Shown one piece after another: positions 32,001 through 40,400 of a stretch of DNA of 64,000 nt. This DNA comes from Acanthaster planci (taxonomy: Eukaryota > Echinodermata > Asteroidea > Valvatida > Acanthasteridae). The first letter of the stretch is position 1. Every line of letters begins with the position of its first letter. The DNA is taken from NCBI RefSeq assembly GCF_001949145.1, contig NW_019091689.1:1-64000 (forward strand). The letters are read 5' to 3'. The notes below the pieces were generated by a model. That model saw nothing but the letters and a program-made list of their open reading frames with translations, was not told where the DNA came from and ran no database searches. A program made the position numbers and the translations under genes.

Positions 32001-34362
32001 AACGCCATGTTGGGGAATACTAAAAATAAAGATATGAATATCTTTATTTTGACGAAAAACGATTATTTTGTGCCTCTCAGGATAATATAATACATATAAA
32101 TCAAGACACCGAACTTGGCAATTAAAGCCTTTTGCGATTTAAATTTGAATCAAATCTGGTACACTGAGTTCTTTAAATTTAAGCGAACATAACAACTGAC
32201 TTCTCAATAGCAAAGACACTTTTGCTATGACCTTGTAAGTGGTTTTGCTTAGTTACAACTTACATAAGAGAGGCCTTGCACCAATACACTGTTTTCAATG
32301 GTTAAAAAGGACACAAGGGAACCAGTCCATTCCAGAGATGGTGGTCGCTATGCAAAAGCTTGCCCAGAATCACGAGGTACAGTAACGCCATATGATGCAA
32401 GATATAGGGCGGAGAGACCCCCCCGTCTTTGTGTTGGTCATTGTTTGATCGGTATCTCAGGAATTCTTTACGGACTTGTAGTGGGGATGTGTTAGGTAAC
32501 AATAGTCTACATGAGTGTGGGGGGGTACCCATCGGCCCCATATCGTGCACGGTATCACCAACACTGTCTTTAGTTTGGGGAATTCAAATTGTTATATTTA
32601 TATACGATCAGATAACTCAGTGTACTAGATTTTATTCAAATTAAACTCGCAAAAGGCTTATTGGTTTGCTTGTGAAGTTAACGTTGCGATTCAAAACGGA
32701 TACTAATTCAGCAGGAAATTTCAGTTCGGATTGGATATTCCTTTGTTGCCCAATGTGCAAATTCGCTTCATTCATCAAAACTGCTGTTGTCTTAGTAAAG
32801 ATGTCACATGGAATAAATGCCACTTTAAAAGTAGTTTCACCGCATTCCGACGTAATAGTTTGCCCAGAAAATCCATCCATTCCGATAACACATAACTAGT
32901 TTAAAATTTCTTTTTTTCATTACCTTTATAGTTCCTCTAGATGCTCGACGCTTTCCAACCTTTCATTCGAATGGACCTGGAATCATAATGACTCTAACTT
33001 TTATAGCAGTAAACTTATATTTTCCAATATTGCTAGGGGGTTTTCATATTTGTATTCCACTGTCTGACGAATGATGACGTCATTTCAACTATTCGCATCA
33101 AGCTCAGGAAGTCTCGCAGCCGTTTTGACTTTCATCACTCCTGGCCGGTAAGGAGTACTTAAAGACTACATAATACGTCCTTCATGACTTGTGTTAGACA
33201 TGTAAAGACTTGTTGCCGGTTGTGTATTCAAATTTATGGAAGTGACTGGCTTCTACTGACGGCACAGCGGCTTTATTTTCCCACTCAGAATGGAATTAAA
33301 ACTGCATTCACACGAAGTCCAGTGAAGAAAAAGAAGAAAAATTCAGGTAAGACAGTGAGCCTAGCGCAACTCAAGATCTACTGAAAACTGAATACTGAAA
33401 ACATTCACTGCGTGGGCTAATCCAGTCACCGTGGGAAGAACTGCGCTTGTCAGTACAATACAAGATGTTCCTTTTTTCGTGAGATTCTGTCAAGACAATC
33501 GTAGACTCATAATACCAAAAGGATAAGATTTTCACATTGAAAATGATCAATATGTTGGGTTCTAGTCATTGTGACAAAAACTAGTTCATGTCTTGTCACA
33601 GTGACAAGATATTGCCAACTATACGACCCCTAATACCTCAGTGGTTGAGTAGTAAGACAGTGCGGCTAGTAAGTAGGATGGCGTTGGTTAGAATCCCATT
33701 GGAGCTAACGTTGAAGCTCGTGGAAAGCAGTGAAAACTTGTCTCTTTGACAAGTGAATTCTTGTCGTAGCTGACACACAAGGTTTACTTTGTCAACATTA
33801 TACAAGCTTTTGCTGTAAGTGAATTAACGCGTCAAGACCTTCACGTACAACAACCGCACTGTACAAGCCAACTCAGAAGAAAAATTGAAATAATAGCAGA
33901 CCTGCCAACCTGTCGTACCCCTTCCTGAGGTCAGGCGCAATACCCCACAATAGACTAAAAGGTATTTAACTTAATATGAGCCCTCAATTCATTTAAAATT
34001 CCAATATATTATGTGAGGATGTCTGACCCCAGGAATGAGTACGACAGGTTGGCAGGTATATAAAAGTTGTTGCAGTAACCAGAGATGTAGGATGGAATGG
34101 CCAAGACCATTCCTTTTCTCTACCAGGGCCTCTCATTCACATTTACGGTTCAGTGTGCCATTGCAAGTTTAAAAAATCTTTGCACCAAAAATAGCCTTTT
34201 TTTCTTTTCACTTGCGAAAACTGACTCTCTGTCATAATTCTTTGATTTAATTTTGAACCAACAGTTCACCCGTCTACACAAACAAGCATAACTCTCTTGG
34301 ATCGGTCATCATTCCCAAGCAATGTGGGCCATTGGACTGATGTAAAACAGCGTGCCTTCTAA
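14016..34362 (+). CDS. Gene A: adhesion GPCR (class B2) with Gly-rich, Ser/Thr-inserted ectodomain, complete
   Basis: 24 exons listed separately; joined length 3804 nt (1267 residues plus stop), all phases consistent. Order: signal peptide (1-~23); conserved strand region (26-58); Ser/Thr/Asn-rich insert 1 (~59-205); Gly-rich repeats (~207-318); insert 2 (~320-492); further Gly-rich repeats (~495-670); linker; GAIN-like region (~705-897); GPS with C890, W893, C910, W905, C922, C924 and HLT at 926-928; seven-helix domain (~950-1200); short basic tail. The predicted autoproteolytic cut is L927/T928, giving a tethered agonist beginning TNFAVLL, as established for adhesion GPCRs. C1014 and C1087 should form the TM3-ECL2 disulfide. 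Ligand and G protein are not deducible. Paralogue B follows in the same orientation. The distal signal-peptide exons are the least certain part. Confidence 0.92.
15037..15076 (+). CDS. Gene A exon 2 (end of signal peptide)
   Basis: A 40-nt exon between acceptor TCTCTCATTCAG and donor GTAAGT. Phase 0 at its start and phase 1 at its end, as exon 3 requires. Encodes [13 protein letters not shown]. Gene B has an exon of identical length and phase at 37953-37992, which supports both. Confidence 0.7.
15758..15990 (+). mobile_element. tRNA-derived SINE
   Basis: Perfect A box TGGCGCAGTGG (15772-15782) and perfect B box GTTCGAACC (15815-15823), at tRNA-like spacing. These are followed by a tRNA-unrelated body with a CCCCGGGCAATTCC and GGTTCCCCCTCC segment, similar in style to conserved SINE bodies. 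The 3' end is approximate; no clear target-site duplication was seen. Confidence 0.65.
18073..18238. mobile_element. Palindromic MITE-like element, family 1 copy 1
   Basis: Terminal inverted arms of the type TACACTTCAGGCAAAAGCGAA (left) and TTCGCTTTTGTGCGAAGTATGAA (right). The inner sequence (ATTGATCTG, TGCGAAATTTCGCT) is shared with the element at 51884-52070. Non-coding, in gene A intron 2. Confidence 0.5.
19710..20501 (+). CDS. Gene A exon 3 (Ser/Thr/Asn-rich insert 1 inside beta-strand region)
   Basis: 792 nt, phase 1 to 1; acceptor ATTATTTTTCAG, donor G|GTAATG. The ends match gene B exons 3+4: [19 protein letters not shown] with QMLMLDRGILRVNTSDAT, and [19 protein letters not shown] with HNGSIVLNGSLQVSFSGG. 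Between them about 150 residues rich in Ser, Thr, Asn and Pro, with many N-x-S/T sequons, have no counterpart in B. An internal 54-60 bp duplication lies near 20026-20142. Confidence 0.88.
20026..20142 (+). repeat. Coding duplication in gene A exon 3
   Basis: Two adjacent copies encoding [17 protein letters not shown] and [19 protein letters not shown]. The in-frame duplication is a likely route by which the Ser/Thr-rich insert grew. Confidence 0.65.
20718..20877. repeat. (CCCAA)n-like microsatellite in gene A intron 3
   Basis: About 160 bp of imperfect AACCC/CCCAA pentamers with interspersed CAGCC. The minus strand is rich in GGG tracts. It lies between the two exons that carry the Ser/Thr-rich inserts. 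Not telomeric: the period is five and there is no TTAGGG. Confidence 0.8.
21064..21744 (+). CDS. Gene A exon 4 (Gly-rich repeat with Ser/Thr insert 2)
   Basis: 681 nt, phase 1 to 1; acceptor GTTCTTAAG just after an in-frame TAA, donor CCAG|GTACGT. Starts [17 protein letters not shown] and [10 protein letters not shown], and ends [19 protein letters not shown]. Both match gene B exon 5 (GHGGTGGEAF and YGYPYLIGDGYHLLGGSAG). In between, about 170 Ser/Thr/Asn-rich residues replace about 15 residues of B. Confidence 0.88.
21979..22062 (+). CDS. Gene A exon 5 (Gly-rich repeat)
   Basis: 84 nt, phase 1 to 1, so removable without a frameshift. Acceptor TTCTTTACAG, donor G|GTGAGC. Encodes [19 protein letters not shown], parallel to GGGALEVTAKGKITIG in gene B exon 6. 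Confidence 0.85.
22175..22281 (+). CDS. Gene A exon 6 (Gly-rich repeat)
   Basis: 107 nt, phase 1 to 0; acceptor TTTTACCAG, donor GTAAGT. Encodes [18 protein letters not shown], nearly identical to [17 protein letters not shown] of gene B exon 7. This is the clearest copy of the ectodomain motif. Confidence 0.9.
23012..23219 (+). CDS. Gene A exon 7 (Gly-rich repeat)
   Basis: 208 nt, phase 0 to 1; acceptor GATTGGCAG, donor TTG|GTGAGT. Encodes [17 protein letters not shown], then [20 protein letters not shown] and [10 protein letters not shown]. Gene B exon 8 (GGGGAGGIIEFQISD and LFLNGGKG) is the counterpart. Confidence 0.9.
23503..23705 (+). CDS. Gene A exon 8 (Gly/Pro/Thr-rich linker into GAIN-like region)
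   Basis: 203 nt, phase 1 to 0; acceptor TTATTACAG, donor AAAG|GTAGAC. Starts [20 protein letters not shown] and ends [13 protein letters not shown]. Corresponds to gene B exons 9+10, but lacks the cysteine-rich sequence and the intron between them. Confidence 0.88.
23866..23910 (+). CDS. Gene A exon 9
   Basis: A 45-nt exon, phase 0 to 0, encoding [15 protein letters not shown] with two sequons. Acceptor CTCGTTGCAG, donor GTAAGT. Gene B exon 11 has the same length and phase. Confidence 0.82.
24480..24600 (+). CDS. Gene A exon 10 (GAIN-like helical region)
   Basis: 121 nt, phase 0 to 1; acceptor TTTGCTTTTGAG, donor CTAG|GTAAGG. Encodes [20 protein letters not shown] and ends TVISEEL. Same length as gene B exon 12; the amphipathic helix pattern fits GAIN subdomain A. 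Confidence 0.85.
24932..25069 (+). CDS. Gene A exon 11 (GAIN-like region)
   Basis: 138 nt, phase 1 to 1; acceptor ACTGACCACAG, donor ACAG|GTAACT. Encodes [20 protein letters not shown] and following residues. Matches AMQVQVDDANAFSGVAFPN of gene B exon 13. Confidence 0.85.
25795..25870 (+). CDS. Gene A exon 12 (GAIN-like beta region)
   Basis: 76 nt, phase 1 to 2; acceptor TCTTGACAG, donor GGG|GTAAGT. Encodes [19 protein letters not shown] and ALATPSG. Matches GDIIIVNVLYADIGELLTG of gene B exon 14. Confidence 0.85.
26149..26260 (+). CDS. Gene A exon 13 (GAIN-like beta region, GC donor)
   Basis: 112 nt, phase 2 to 0; acceptor ACGAGCAG. Encodes [20 protein letters not shown] and ends SIAAANHE. 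The only frame-compatible donor is GAG|GCAAGT, a GC-AG intron. The nearest GT (GCAA|GTTCTT) would break the frame with exon 14. Confidence 0.82.
26902..26951 (+). CDS. Gene A exon 14 (first half of GPS)
   Basis: 50 nt, phase 0 to 2; acceptor GCTTCCACAG, donor GTAAGT. Encodes [16 protein letters not shown] with C890 and W893, the first conserved GPS residues. Same length as gene B exon 16. Confidence 0.92.
27194..27320 (+). CDS. Gene A exon 15 (GPS cleavage site and tethered agonist)
   Basis: 127 nt, phase 2 to 0; acceptor GCTCTACAG, donor ATC|GTAAGT. Encodes [11 protein letters not shown], then [16 protein letters not shown]. The HLT triad (926-928) is the canonical autoproteolysis site, and TNFAVLL becomes the tethered agonist. 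Confidence 0.95.
27662..27768 (+). CDS. Gene A exon 16 (TM1)
   Basis: 107 nt, phase 0 to 2; acceptor TTGACTTTCAG, donor CAG|GTTTGA. Encodes [20 protein letters not shown] followed by [15 protein letters not shown], the first helix. Confidence 0.93.
28261..28366 (+). CDS. Gene A exon 17 (TM2)
   Basis: 106 nt, phase 2 to 0; acceptor TTTTATTTAG, donor AAG|GTAGGG. Encodes [19 protein letters not shown] and [15 protein letters not shown]. The HLNLxxALxxAD pattern is typical of 7TM_2 helix 2. Confidence 0.94.
28812..28968 (+). CDS. Gene A exon 18 (TM3, start of TM4)
   Basis: 157 nt, phase 0 to 1; acceptor AAATTAAG, donor GGG|GTATGT. Encodes [12 protein letters not shown] (C1014), [17 protein letters not shown] and [10 protein letters not shown]. 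Canonical class B2 TM3 with the conserved FMWMLxEG. Confidence 0.95.
29279..29412 (+). CDS. Gene A exon 19 (TM4, ECL2, start of TM5)
   Basis: 134 nt, phase 1 to 0; acceptor after a T run, TTGCAAAG. Encodes [19 protein letters not shown], then [19 protein letters not shown]. The CWL motif provides C1087 for the TM3-ECL2 disulfide. Confidence 0.95.
29956..30041 (+). CDS. Gene A exon 20 (TM5, ICL3)
   Basis: 86 nt, phase 0 to 2; acceptor GTCACTTAG, donor CAG|GTACGG. Encodes [20 protein letters not shown] followed by the basic KQSKWKQTR loop. Confidence 0.92.
31020..31247. mobile_element. CACTGCAAAAA-type MITE, family 2 copy 1
   Basis: Left end CACTGCAAAAACTGG, right end TTTTACTGCGTG, with inner GGTGTT/AACACC repeats in both orientations. 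A related element is at 44489-44820. Inserted in gene A intron 20. Confidence 0.45.
31390..31516 (+). CDS. Gene A exon 21 (TM6, start of TM7)
   Basis: 127 nt, phase 2 to 0; acceptor CCTCTGCAG, donor CAG|GTTGGT. Encodes [20 protein letters not shown] and [12 protein letters not shown]. The LLPLLGxxWLFGLL helix 6 and NSLQ of helix 7 are hallmarks of adhesion GPCRs. Confidence 0.96.
33037..33147 (+). CDS. Gene A exon 22 (end of TM7, start of tail)
   Basis: 111 nt, phase 0 to 0; acceptor CAATATTGCTAG, donor CCG|GTAAGG. Encodes [20 protein letters not shown], completing the conserved NSLQGxFIFxFHC, then the basic juxtamembrane [16 protein letters not shown]. Confidence 0.93.
33289..33346 (+). CDS. 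Gene A exon 23 (basic tail)
   Basis: 58 nt, phase 0 to 1; acceptor CCCACTCAG, donor TCAG|GTAAGA. Encodes [19 protein letters not shown], with five consecutive lysines. Confidence 0.8.
33630..33740 (+). mobile_element. Degenerate tRNA-derived SINE head
   Basis: A-box-like TACCTCAGTGG (33634-33644, one mismatch) and B-box-like GTTAGAATC (33687-33695, one mismatch), tRNA-spaced, in gene A intron 23. The ends are not defined. Confidence 0.45.
33900..34057. mobile_element. MITE with ~37-bp inverted arms
   Basis: The left arm starts ACCTGCCAACCTGTCGTAC (33900-33936). The right arm is its near-complement ending GTACGACAGGTTGGCAGGT (34021-34057), with a few mismatches and an AT-rich centre. In gene A intron 23. 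No clear target-site duplication. Confidence 0.65.
34265..34362 (+). CDS. Gene A exon 24 (C-terminus, stop)
   Basis: 98 nt from acceptor AACCAACAG, phase 1 in. Encodes [20 protein letters not shown] and ends VKQRAF, then TAA at 34360-34362. With this exon the whole joined CDS is a multiple of three. No PDZ-binding consensus ends the protein. Confidence 0.82.
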
Positions 34363-37348
34363 CGGAAAACTATCGCATCTACTTTGTCTTTATGATATAT
34401 TAAATATATCGTTAAACTCGTGCAAGAATAATTTGTCGCTTGAATGTTTGCTTTGTATGAGATAGAAAGCATTACCGACTGGTAGGGCCTATTATTTTAG
34501 ATTCGTGCAAGTAGCAGATTATTTTTTAAAGAATGAGAACATTTTTCTCGGAATCTTCTAATGTTCTATACATCATTATTTCGCTTTTACACTCTATTTA
34601 AAAATTCAACATTAGCATTGTTTTCTTAGCACAAAAAATCATGAAAAAATTTCCTTCAGGAGAGTCTGTGTACTTTTCTTTTGATGTTATATCTTTTACT
34701 TGATTAGTAATAATCAGCGGATAATGAGAAACGTTGGAATGTTTTATATGCAGTGGTTTAGACACATGAAGAATGTGTACATGAACGCCGGAATGGTAAT
34801 TACGCAATCCATTTCATAGAAATGAATAAGTTTCCTGATCGAGTGATAGCTCCATCAAAAGATGTACCATTTTAAAAGTAATATAGTGTGTATGTTTCAA
34901 AAGTTGGTTATGTGTTTCATGATAAATTGTTTACAGTTGCCAGCAGAGAAGCATCGTTCATTGTATGGGTTTCAGTTAGTGAAACCAGAATCATACATTA
35001 TCAACTGCGTGGGTTCGTGAAGCTTTACTCAAAGCGTGTAGGCCTACTGTCTGTTTTAAGCTGAAAACACTGACTGAGGAAGAATAGACGAAGTTCAGGG
35101 TGTAATTGTTGTGATAACGAAACGTTTGGAAATCGAAAAAGCTACAAAAGACCTGACAATTTTAGAGAGATTCTGGTAGGATCGAAACGTTAGGCCCTTT
35201 AATGTTTTTCAACTCATTGTTTTAGCACCCTATAGCCAGCAAGTAGTATGCAGTAGTTTCATAAGACAGCCTGAACCTGCGGCAAAGTGCAAATGTTTGC
35301 GCAAAAAACGCCTTTAATTAATGAGGTGATACCAAAGGTTTACAGAACTTGTAAATTAGTCCTAGTGTGTAGAATCCGTCCCACCATTCCCCTCCAATGC
35401 ACATATATAATCTGTGTGTTTTAGCAAATGTTATTCTTCTGATTCTGATGTTGTCGGTGGTTTAATGCACTTTAAGTGGAACAAGACTTTTATCTGCATA
35501 AAATAATTAGAATTTATAGCGTCTAACTTTACTGTTTATTTATATATTTAATTTAGTGTTACTTCATTACTTACTTCAATTCACTTAAGTGCCTATGCAC
35601 AATGTTTTCCCGCCTATTCAAACGTGGGATGACGCGTCCATCAATTGTAGTCATAAACCCAAGATTGATTTAGCGGAACTTGATCGGAACAGTACGCGAA
35701 TTTGTATCCCGGTAGAAGTCTTTCCCGCCCTAGGCACGGTTGGCAAAGCTCGCGCTCCTTGCGTGTACTTTGGCTTGAACTTTGAACCCCGTCATGATTC
35801 AATGATTATAATAAAGCAGTGAGCCTTGGAGTCAAGAGGGACGCTGATAAGGTGCCCTGGGAAAAATTTGTGATCAAAAAAAAGGGAAGGTGAAGAAACG
35901 AAAACAAAACAAAACTGGAAAGAAGAAGACATGACTGTTTTCATGAAAATGCCTGTTTCATGAAAAATTGACCTCCCTGCCCTAATGGTATGTTAGTCTG
36001 CTACTCATCAGTGCTTTTCCCTCCCTAACCCCAAACAGAAATCTTCTTAAGAAAATAATAGACGTGAATCCATGCTTACCAATGATGTCTTCTTTCACTT
36101 TTCATATCTGACCAGGATAAAAAATGACTTTTTAAGTCGTAGTTCACAAAAGACTTTTATACACCTCGTAATGTCCTGTCCCTTGTCCATGTCATAAAGA
36201 TTAAATTGAATGTTTATGTCACTGGAATGTCTGTTTGAAATGTCTCTTGTGTATGTGTGCATCACGTATTACACCTGAAGCGAACATGCAGTGGTCCGTA
36301 TCAATAACATATGTTTACACCCCTTGAGCAGAATCATGCTGAATAAAATAGTACCTACCTTCCCACTTTTCGCAAATGTACGAAAGCCCAATCGTGCCAC
36401 TGAAAGAAAAATAAAATCAGTGGTCAACTAATTCGTAATAACGAATTACTAATTCGCTATTACTATCTACTAATCCGTCATTACGAATCCGTTGGTACGA
36501 ATTACGTATTCGTGGTGTTAGTAATCCGTAATAACAAATTAGTAATCCGTAATTGCGGATTGTTGATTTGTAACAACAGATTGATAATTGGTAATAACGG
36601 ATTAATTTCCAAAGATTTTTTTTCTTTTGTGTGGCACGATTTGGCTTTCGTACAAATGGCACTGTCTTCTTCGCATCTTCCTCGAAATATCATGTAATTT
36701 ATTTTTTGTAAAGCCGGATTATACTTCGGCGGTATAAAATCTGGTGATAACTTTATTGTGTGTCTGAATAAATTTCTAATTTAAACAGTGTTTACTTTTC
36801 CCTTTCAATTACGGTATCGTATATTTGCGCCACGCTAACATCAATGTACCTGTTGTGTGGGTTTTGTTGTCGCTGTGTTGAAATAATCCGTTCCCCGAGC
36901 TCTGGTCAAACACAGACAGGTGGCGCTGGGGTAGATCATTTTTTTTCCATGATACTAGTCTCACAGCAGGGTTTTTTGGTCAATATCGACCACTGAGTCA
37001 ACAAAGTCTGTTCCTGCTATTCGTGTTGTAAAAAAATTGTGTTGATTTTAAGCAGATACACAGGCGCTCGTGAATCCAATCAAGCCAAGCAAATGCCATT
37101 TAAAAGACAACGTGAAAGCAATTTACCGGAGAGAGTTGTCCGTGTTTGGCGGGGGCAAGATGTGTTTTGAGAAGCCGAACGTGCGCTGGAATGCAACATT
37201 TTGAGGCACTTTATTGTGAGGGAATCAGATCTGCTTGTGGCCGACAACGATGTAATCAAGGCCGCTATAGCCCCAGTGTGGAGTCTTCATTTACATAGAT
37301 AGTCGAGACATGGGCTTCACTCTTTCCATTAGATCATCTTGCGACGGT
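34363..37348. other. Spacer between genes A and B
   Basis: Includes the gene A 3' UTR and presumably the gene B promoter. Candidate polyadenylation signals AATAAA occur at 35810-35815 and 36342-36347; neither has support beyond the hexamer. A foldback element occupies 36377-36654. No gene is seen on either strand. Confidence 0.5.
36377..36654. mobile_element. Foldback element with nested ~20-bp AT-rich subrepeats
   Basis: Terminal inverted arms of 23-24 bp with one mismatch: TGTACGAAAGCC then CAATCGTGCCAC at 36377-36400, and the complement GTGGCACGATTTGGCTTTCG then TACA at 36631-36654. The core is an array of alternating AGTAATCCGTAATAACGAAT-like units in both orientations, so the element can fold at several scales. 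No coding capacity. Confidence 0.75.
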
Positions 37349-37417
37349 ATGAAAAGAGTAAAGATGGTCACTGCGGATGCACAATTGGTCAGCGTCATTC
37401 TCCGTATAGCTTTCATG
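37349..37417 (+). CDS. Gene B exon 1 (probable signal peptide start)
   Basis: Encodes MKRVKMVTADAQLVSVILRI then AFM, ending on donor GTGAGT in phase 0, as gene A exon 1 does. A second in-frame ATG at 37364 has a better context (AAGATGG) and may be the real start. The hydrophobic core is interrupted by an Arg, so this is the least certain exon of gene B. Confidence 0.4.
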
Positions 37418-40400
37418 GTGAGTTGGTAAACTTGACTTTTTTAAGCACAGTGTGTGGGATTGTATTCGAGTCTTTGGCTTTTACATGTTGGTACTCTAAT
37501 TTGCATCATTGGCGTGTATTATAGTTTTTGAATTTCAAAAAAAAGTTTATTCGAGATTTCCCTCCCCTGCGTTGGTAATTCATTACAGCAGTGTTCGCAG
37601 GAAGTTTAGGCTCTTCAGTGAATTCTGTGTGAGTCATGTCTTTTAATTTAAAGAAGAAGAACGATAATTTAATTGAATGGCCACCCACGGCATATATTGC
37701 GAAGATCCCTTATAAAGATTTCAAATGTTTTGGTTGTGTGCGCAGTAAGGGTGATTCACAATACTGCGCCTCTAAGAGTTTGCAACGCGTTGACTAATCA
37801 CAGAGCGCGAAATCTGTCGACCCTTTCCAAACGTGCATTGGGTCGACATGTGATTGATCAACGCGTTGCAAACTCTTGGAGGCGCACTACTGTGAATCGC
37901 CTGTATTACACTTTTACTTGTTAAAAGCATGGATTTGGCGTTTTATTTACAGGCGACATTCGTTTCTCAAGTTTCAAGTTCAAGCGAAGTTTGTAAGTTC
38001 TTTGTCCTTTTTTTTTCAAATTCTGAAAATCTGATTGCCTATGAGCATGATTGTAATGCCAAATTGGTTCCGTGAAAAGAAAGAAAGAAAAAGGCGGGAC
38101 ATGTTTCCTGTCGGCTGTTATGTATTTTATTTTATTTAACCAACAGTGGAAAAAAACCTTGAAATTAGTAACTCTTGATCCGACACAGGCTGACTCAAAT
38201 AGTCATTCCACATTTCCGTTTGCTATCTCGTTCAACATGAGCTGGTACCGGGTGTCGTGAGAATTTCAGACCTTCATAAAATCAGGACTAATTTTTCATA
38301 TTAGGACTTTTCATCCTCTGTTACCACTGTAGTTAATTGTCAATGTCAAATGCATGCTCAATTTGGGCGTGCTAAAGTGCCATTATGTAAAACTAAATGC
38401 ACAAGCACACCAAAGTAAGGGTCATAACTGTGCGTGTGAGAAGACTAGCCCAGGTTGGACATACCTTCTTTACACTGCCGCAAATGCGAGGGTATGAATT
38501 CATCCTTCCATACCTTACCTGACGGAGGTTGCAAACATTTCGTTCACGTGCTCCTTATGTCCGGAAATGCCCAAATGCTGTGGATGGAACAAGTTGTCAT
38601 TGGGCGACTTGTTTGTAGAAAATATACGTAACTCCATGTTTCCGTCGTAAATATCCCAAACCTTTCGTGCGAAGACTTTACACGCGCGCAAACGAGATGC
38701 ACAGCGACGGCAGGCAAAGTCTGGGTCTCCGTTTTATATGCACTGTGAAAGGTTCAAATTATCAAATTTATTTGCTTTAAATTTGATTCCTGATGACGCC
38801 ATCATGACGCCAACCTTGGAGGCATACCTTTGGATCAGGGTTGATTTTAGCCAACTTTCAAGTTCTGAGGTTGTAATGTTGCCTGAAGAAATGTTGTCAG
38901 GGAAAAATGAAGAAAGATGGAATTTTACAATTTCAAAAGTGTCATTAGGTTGAGCCAAATCACCTTAAATCCAAATAAAACCAATCACTCACCTGGTGTA
39001 AGACAAAGGAAACACCAACTTTTTCTCCGTGTGTTATTACAAAGTAGCTCTGAGGCTACAGAGGAGAGCATTGACGTCACGCGGCGAGCAAAGGAGCATC
39101 CCCTCCCCCATAATGAAAATTATGAAAAACATTATGAAAAAAAAAGGAGGGAATCTCGAGGAGGATGGGATTGCCCAATTGGCTTGAGACCAGTCACCCA
39201 ACGAATAAGGTATCAGTTGTGGGTGTACAATAGTTGTACACACGGTTGTACATACAGATGGGGACGCAGCATGCTGAAGAGGAAGATTTTTTTTCAGCCG
39301 AAAGTTGCCAGCCCGTTCACAGTGTCTTCAGCGTGGAAGATACCATGCGCCTTATCTTTATCTTAAAGGTTTTTCATTGTCCACACTACGTGTTTAATAG
39401 GGCCTACACACATTCGTCGTCTCTGATACTACCGACTTGGCAGATGATGAAAATGAAACTTGCCCAATAAACGTGGGACACTGTGTGTGGCTATGCTTCA
39501 TTTTCCCACGAGAATAAACAAGACAGCTGTTCATGGCAATCATTCCTCGCTATTTAATCATCCCCTTTGTCAAATATTTACTGAAATCTTGATGCAAATT
39601 GATCGCCACGGAAGAGAAAAAACAATTTATGTGTTATTAAATTTTAAGACGCCAGGTTGGCTCCATTATATTTATACAGGTGTCATTTTGAAGATAACAG
39701 CTGAACATTGCTAAATATGCCAGCAAAAACAAAATGTCCCCACAAGGTGCTTTTATCGGAACTCTGGAAGTAACATTATACTTGAGATCATTTTTCTCAC
39801 AGGATGGAGGTACGATTATAGGCAAGTTGGCAACTCCCTGAAACAGTTTTTTTTTCGAGGAATGGCGGTATTCTAAAAAAAAAAAGTCAACGAGTCTTGA
39901 GCTGGACCAAGGGAGGGTGCAATTTTTTAAGCTCCTTTGATCGAAACTACACTTCGCTGATTCACGAACGATCACAAAACGCACGCGTTACGGTCGCATA
40001 CCAAGAAAACGAACATTCCCGACCAATATGGCTTTTTTTAACGATGAAAGATCTCCTGTCACAAATTGTCACGGGGTGATGATATCCTGAAAGTAATATG
40101 TCAGTTTTCTGAGATATAGTCTGAGAAACTTTATCACTCGACGAAGACATCCCGAAAGTAGGATGTCGACTTCCGAGAACAATTTTATCATTTTCGGGAT
40201 ATCGACATCCCTAGATAATACATTTTCTACAAATGTCGACGTCATCCTACTCTCATGATGTTGTCAGATTGTGATTTATTTTTGGCTGTCGATATTCTTC
40301 TCTCCAAATGTCATCTCTTAAAAGTTCACCAGAATAATTGTTGCATCAAAAGATGTCGTCATCCTTCAATGTATTATCCAAGGATGTCGATACCTTGCCC

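Noticed and set aside
36420-36605. CRISPR-like short regular repeats
   Set aside because: Units alternate in orientation, lack unique spacers and sit between transposon-like inverted ends in a metazoan genome.
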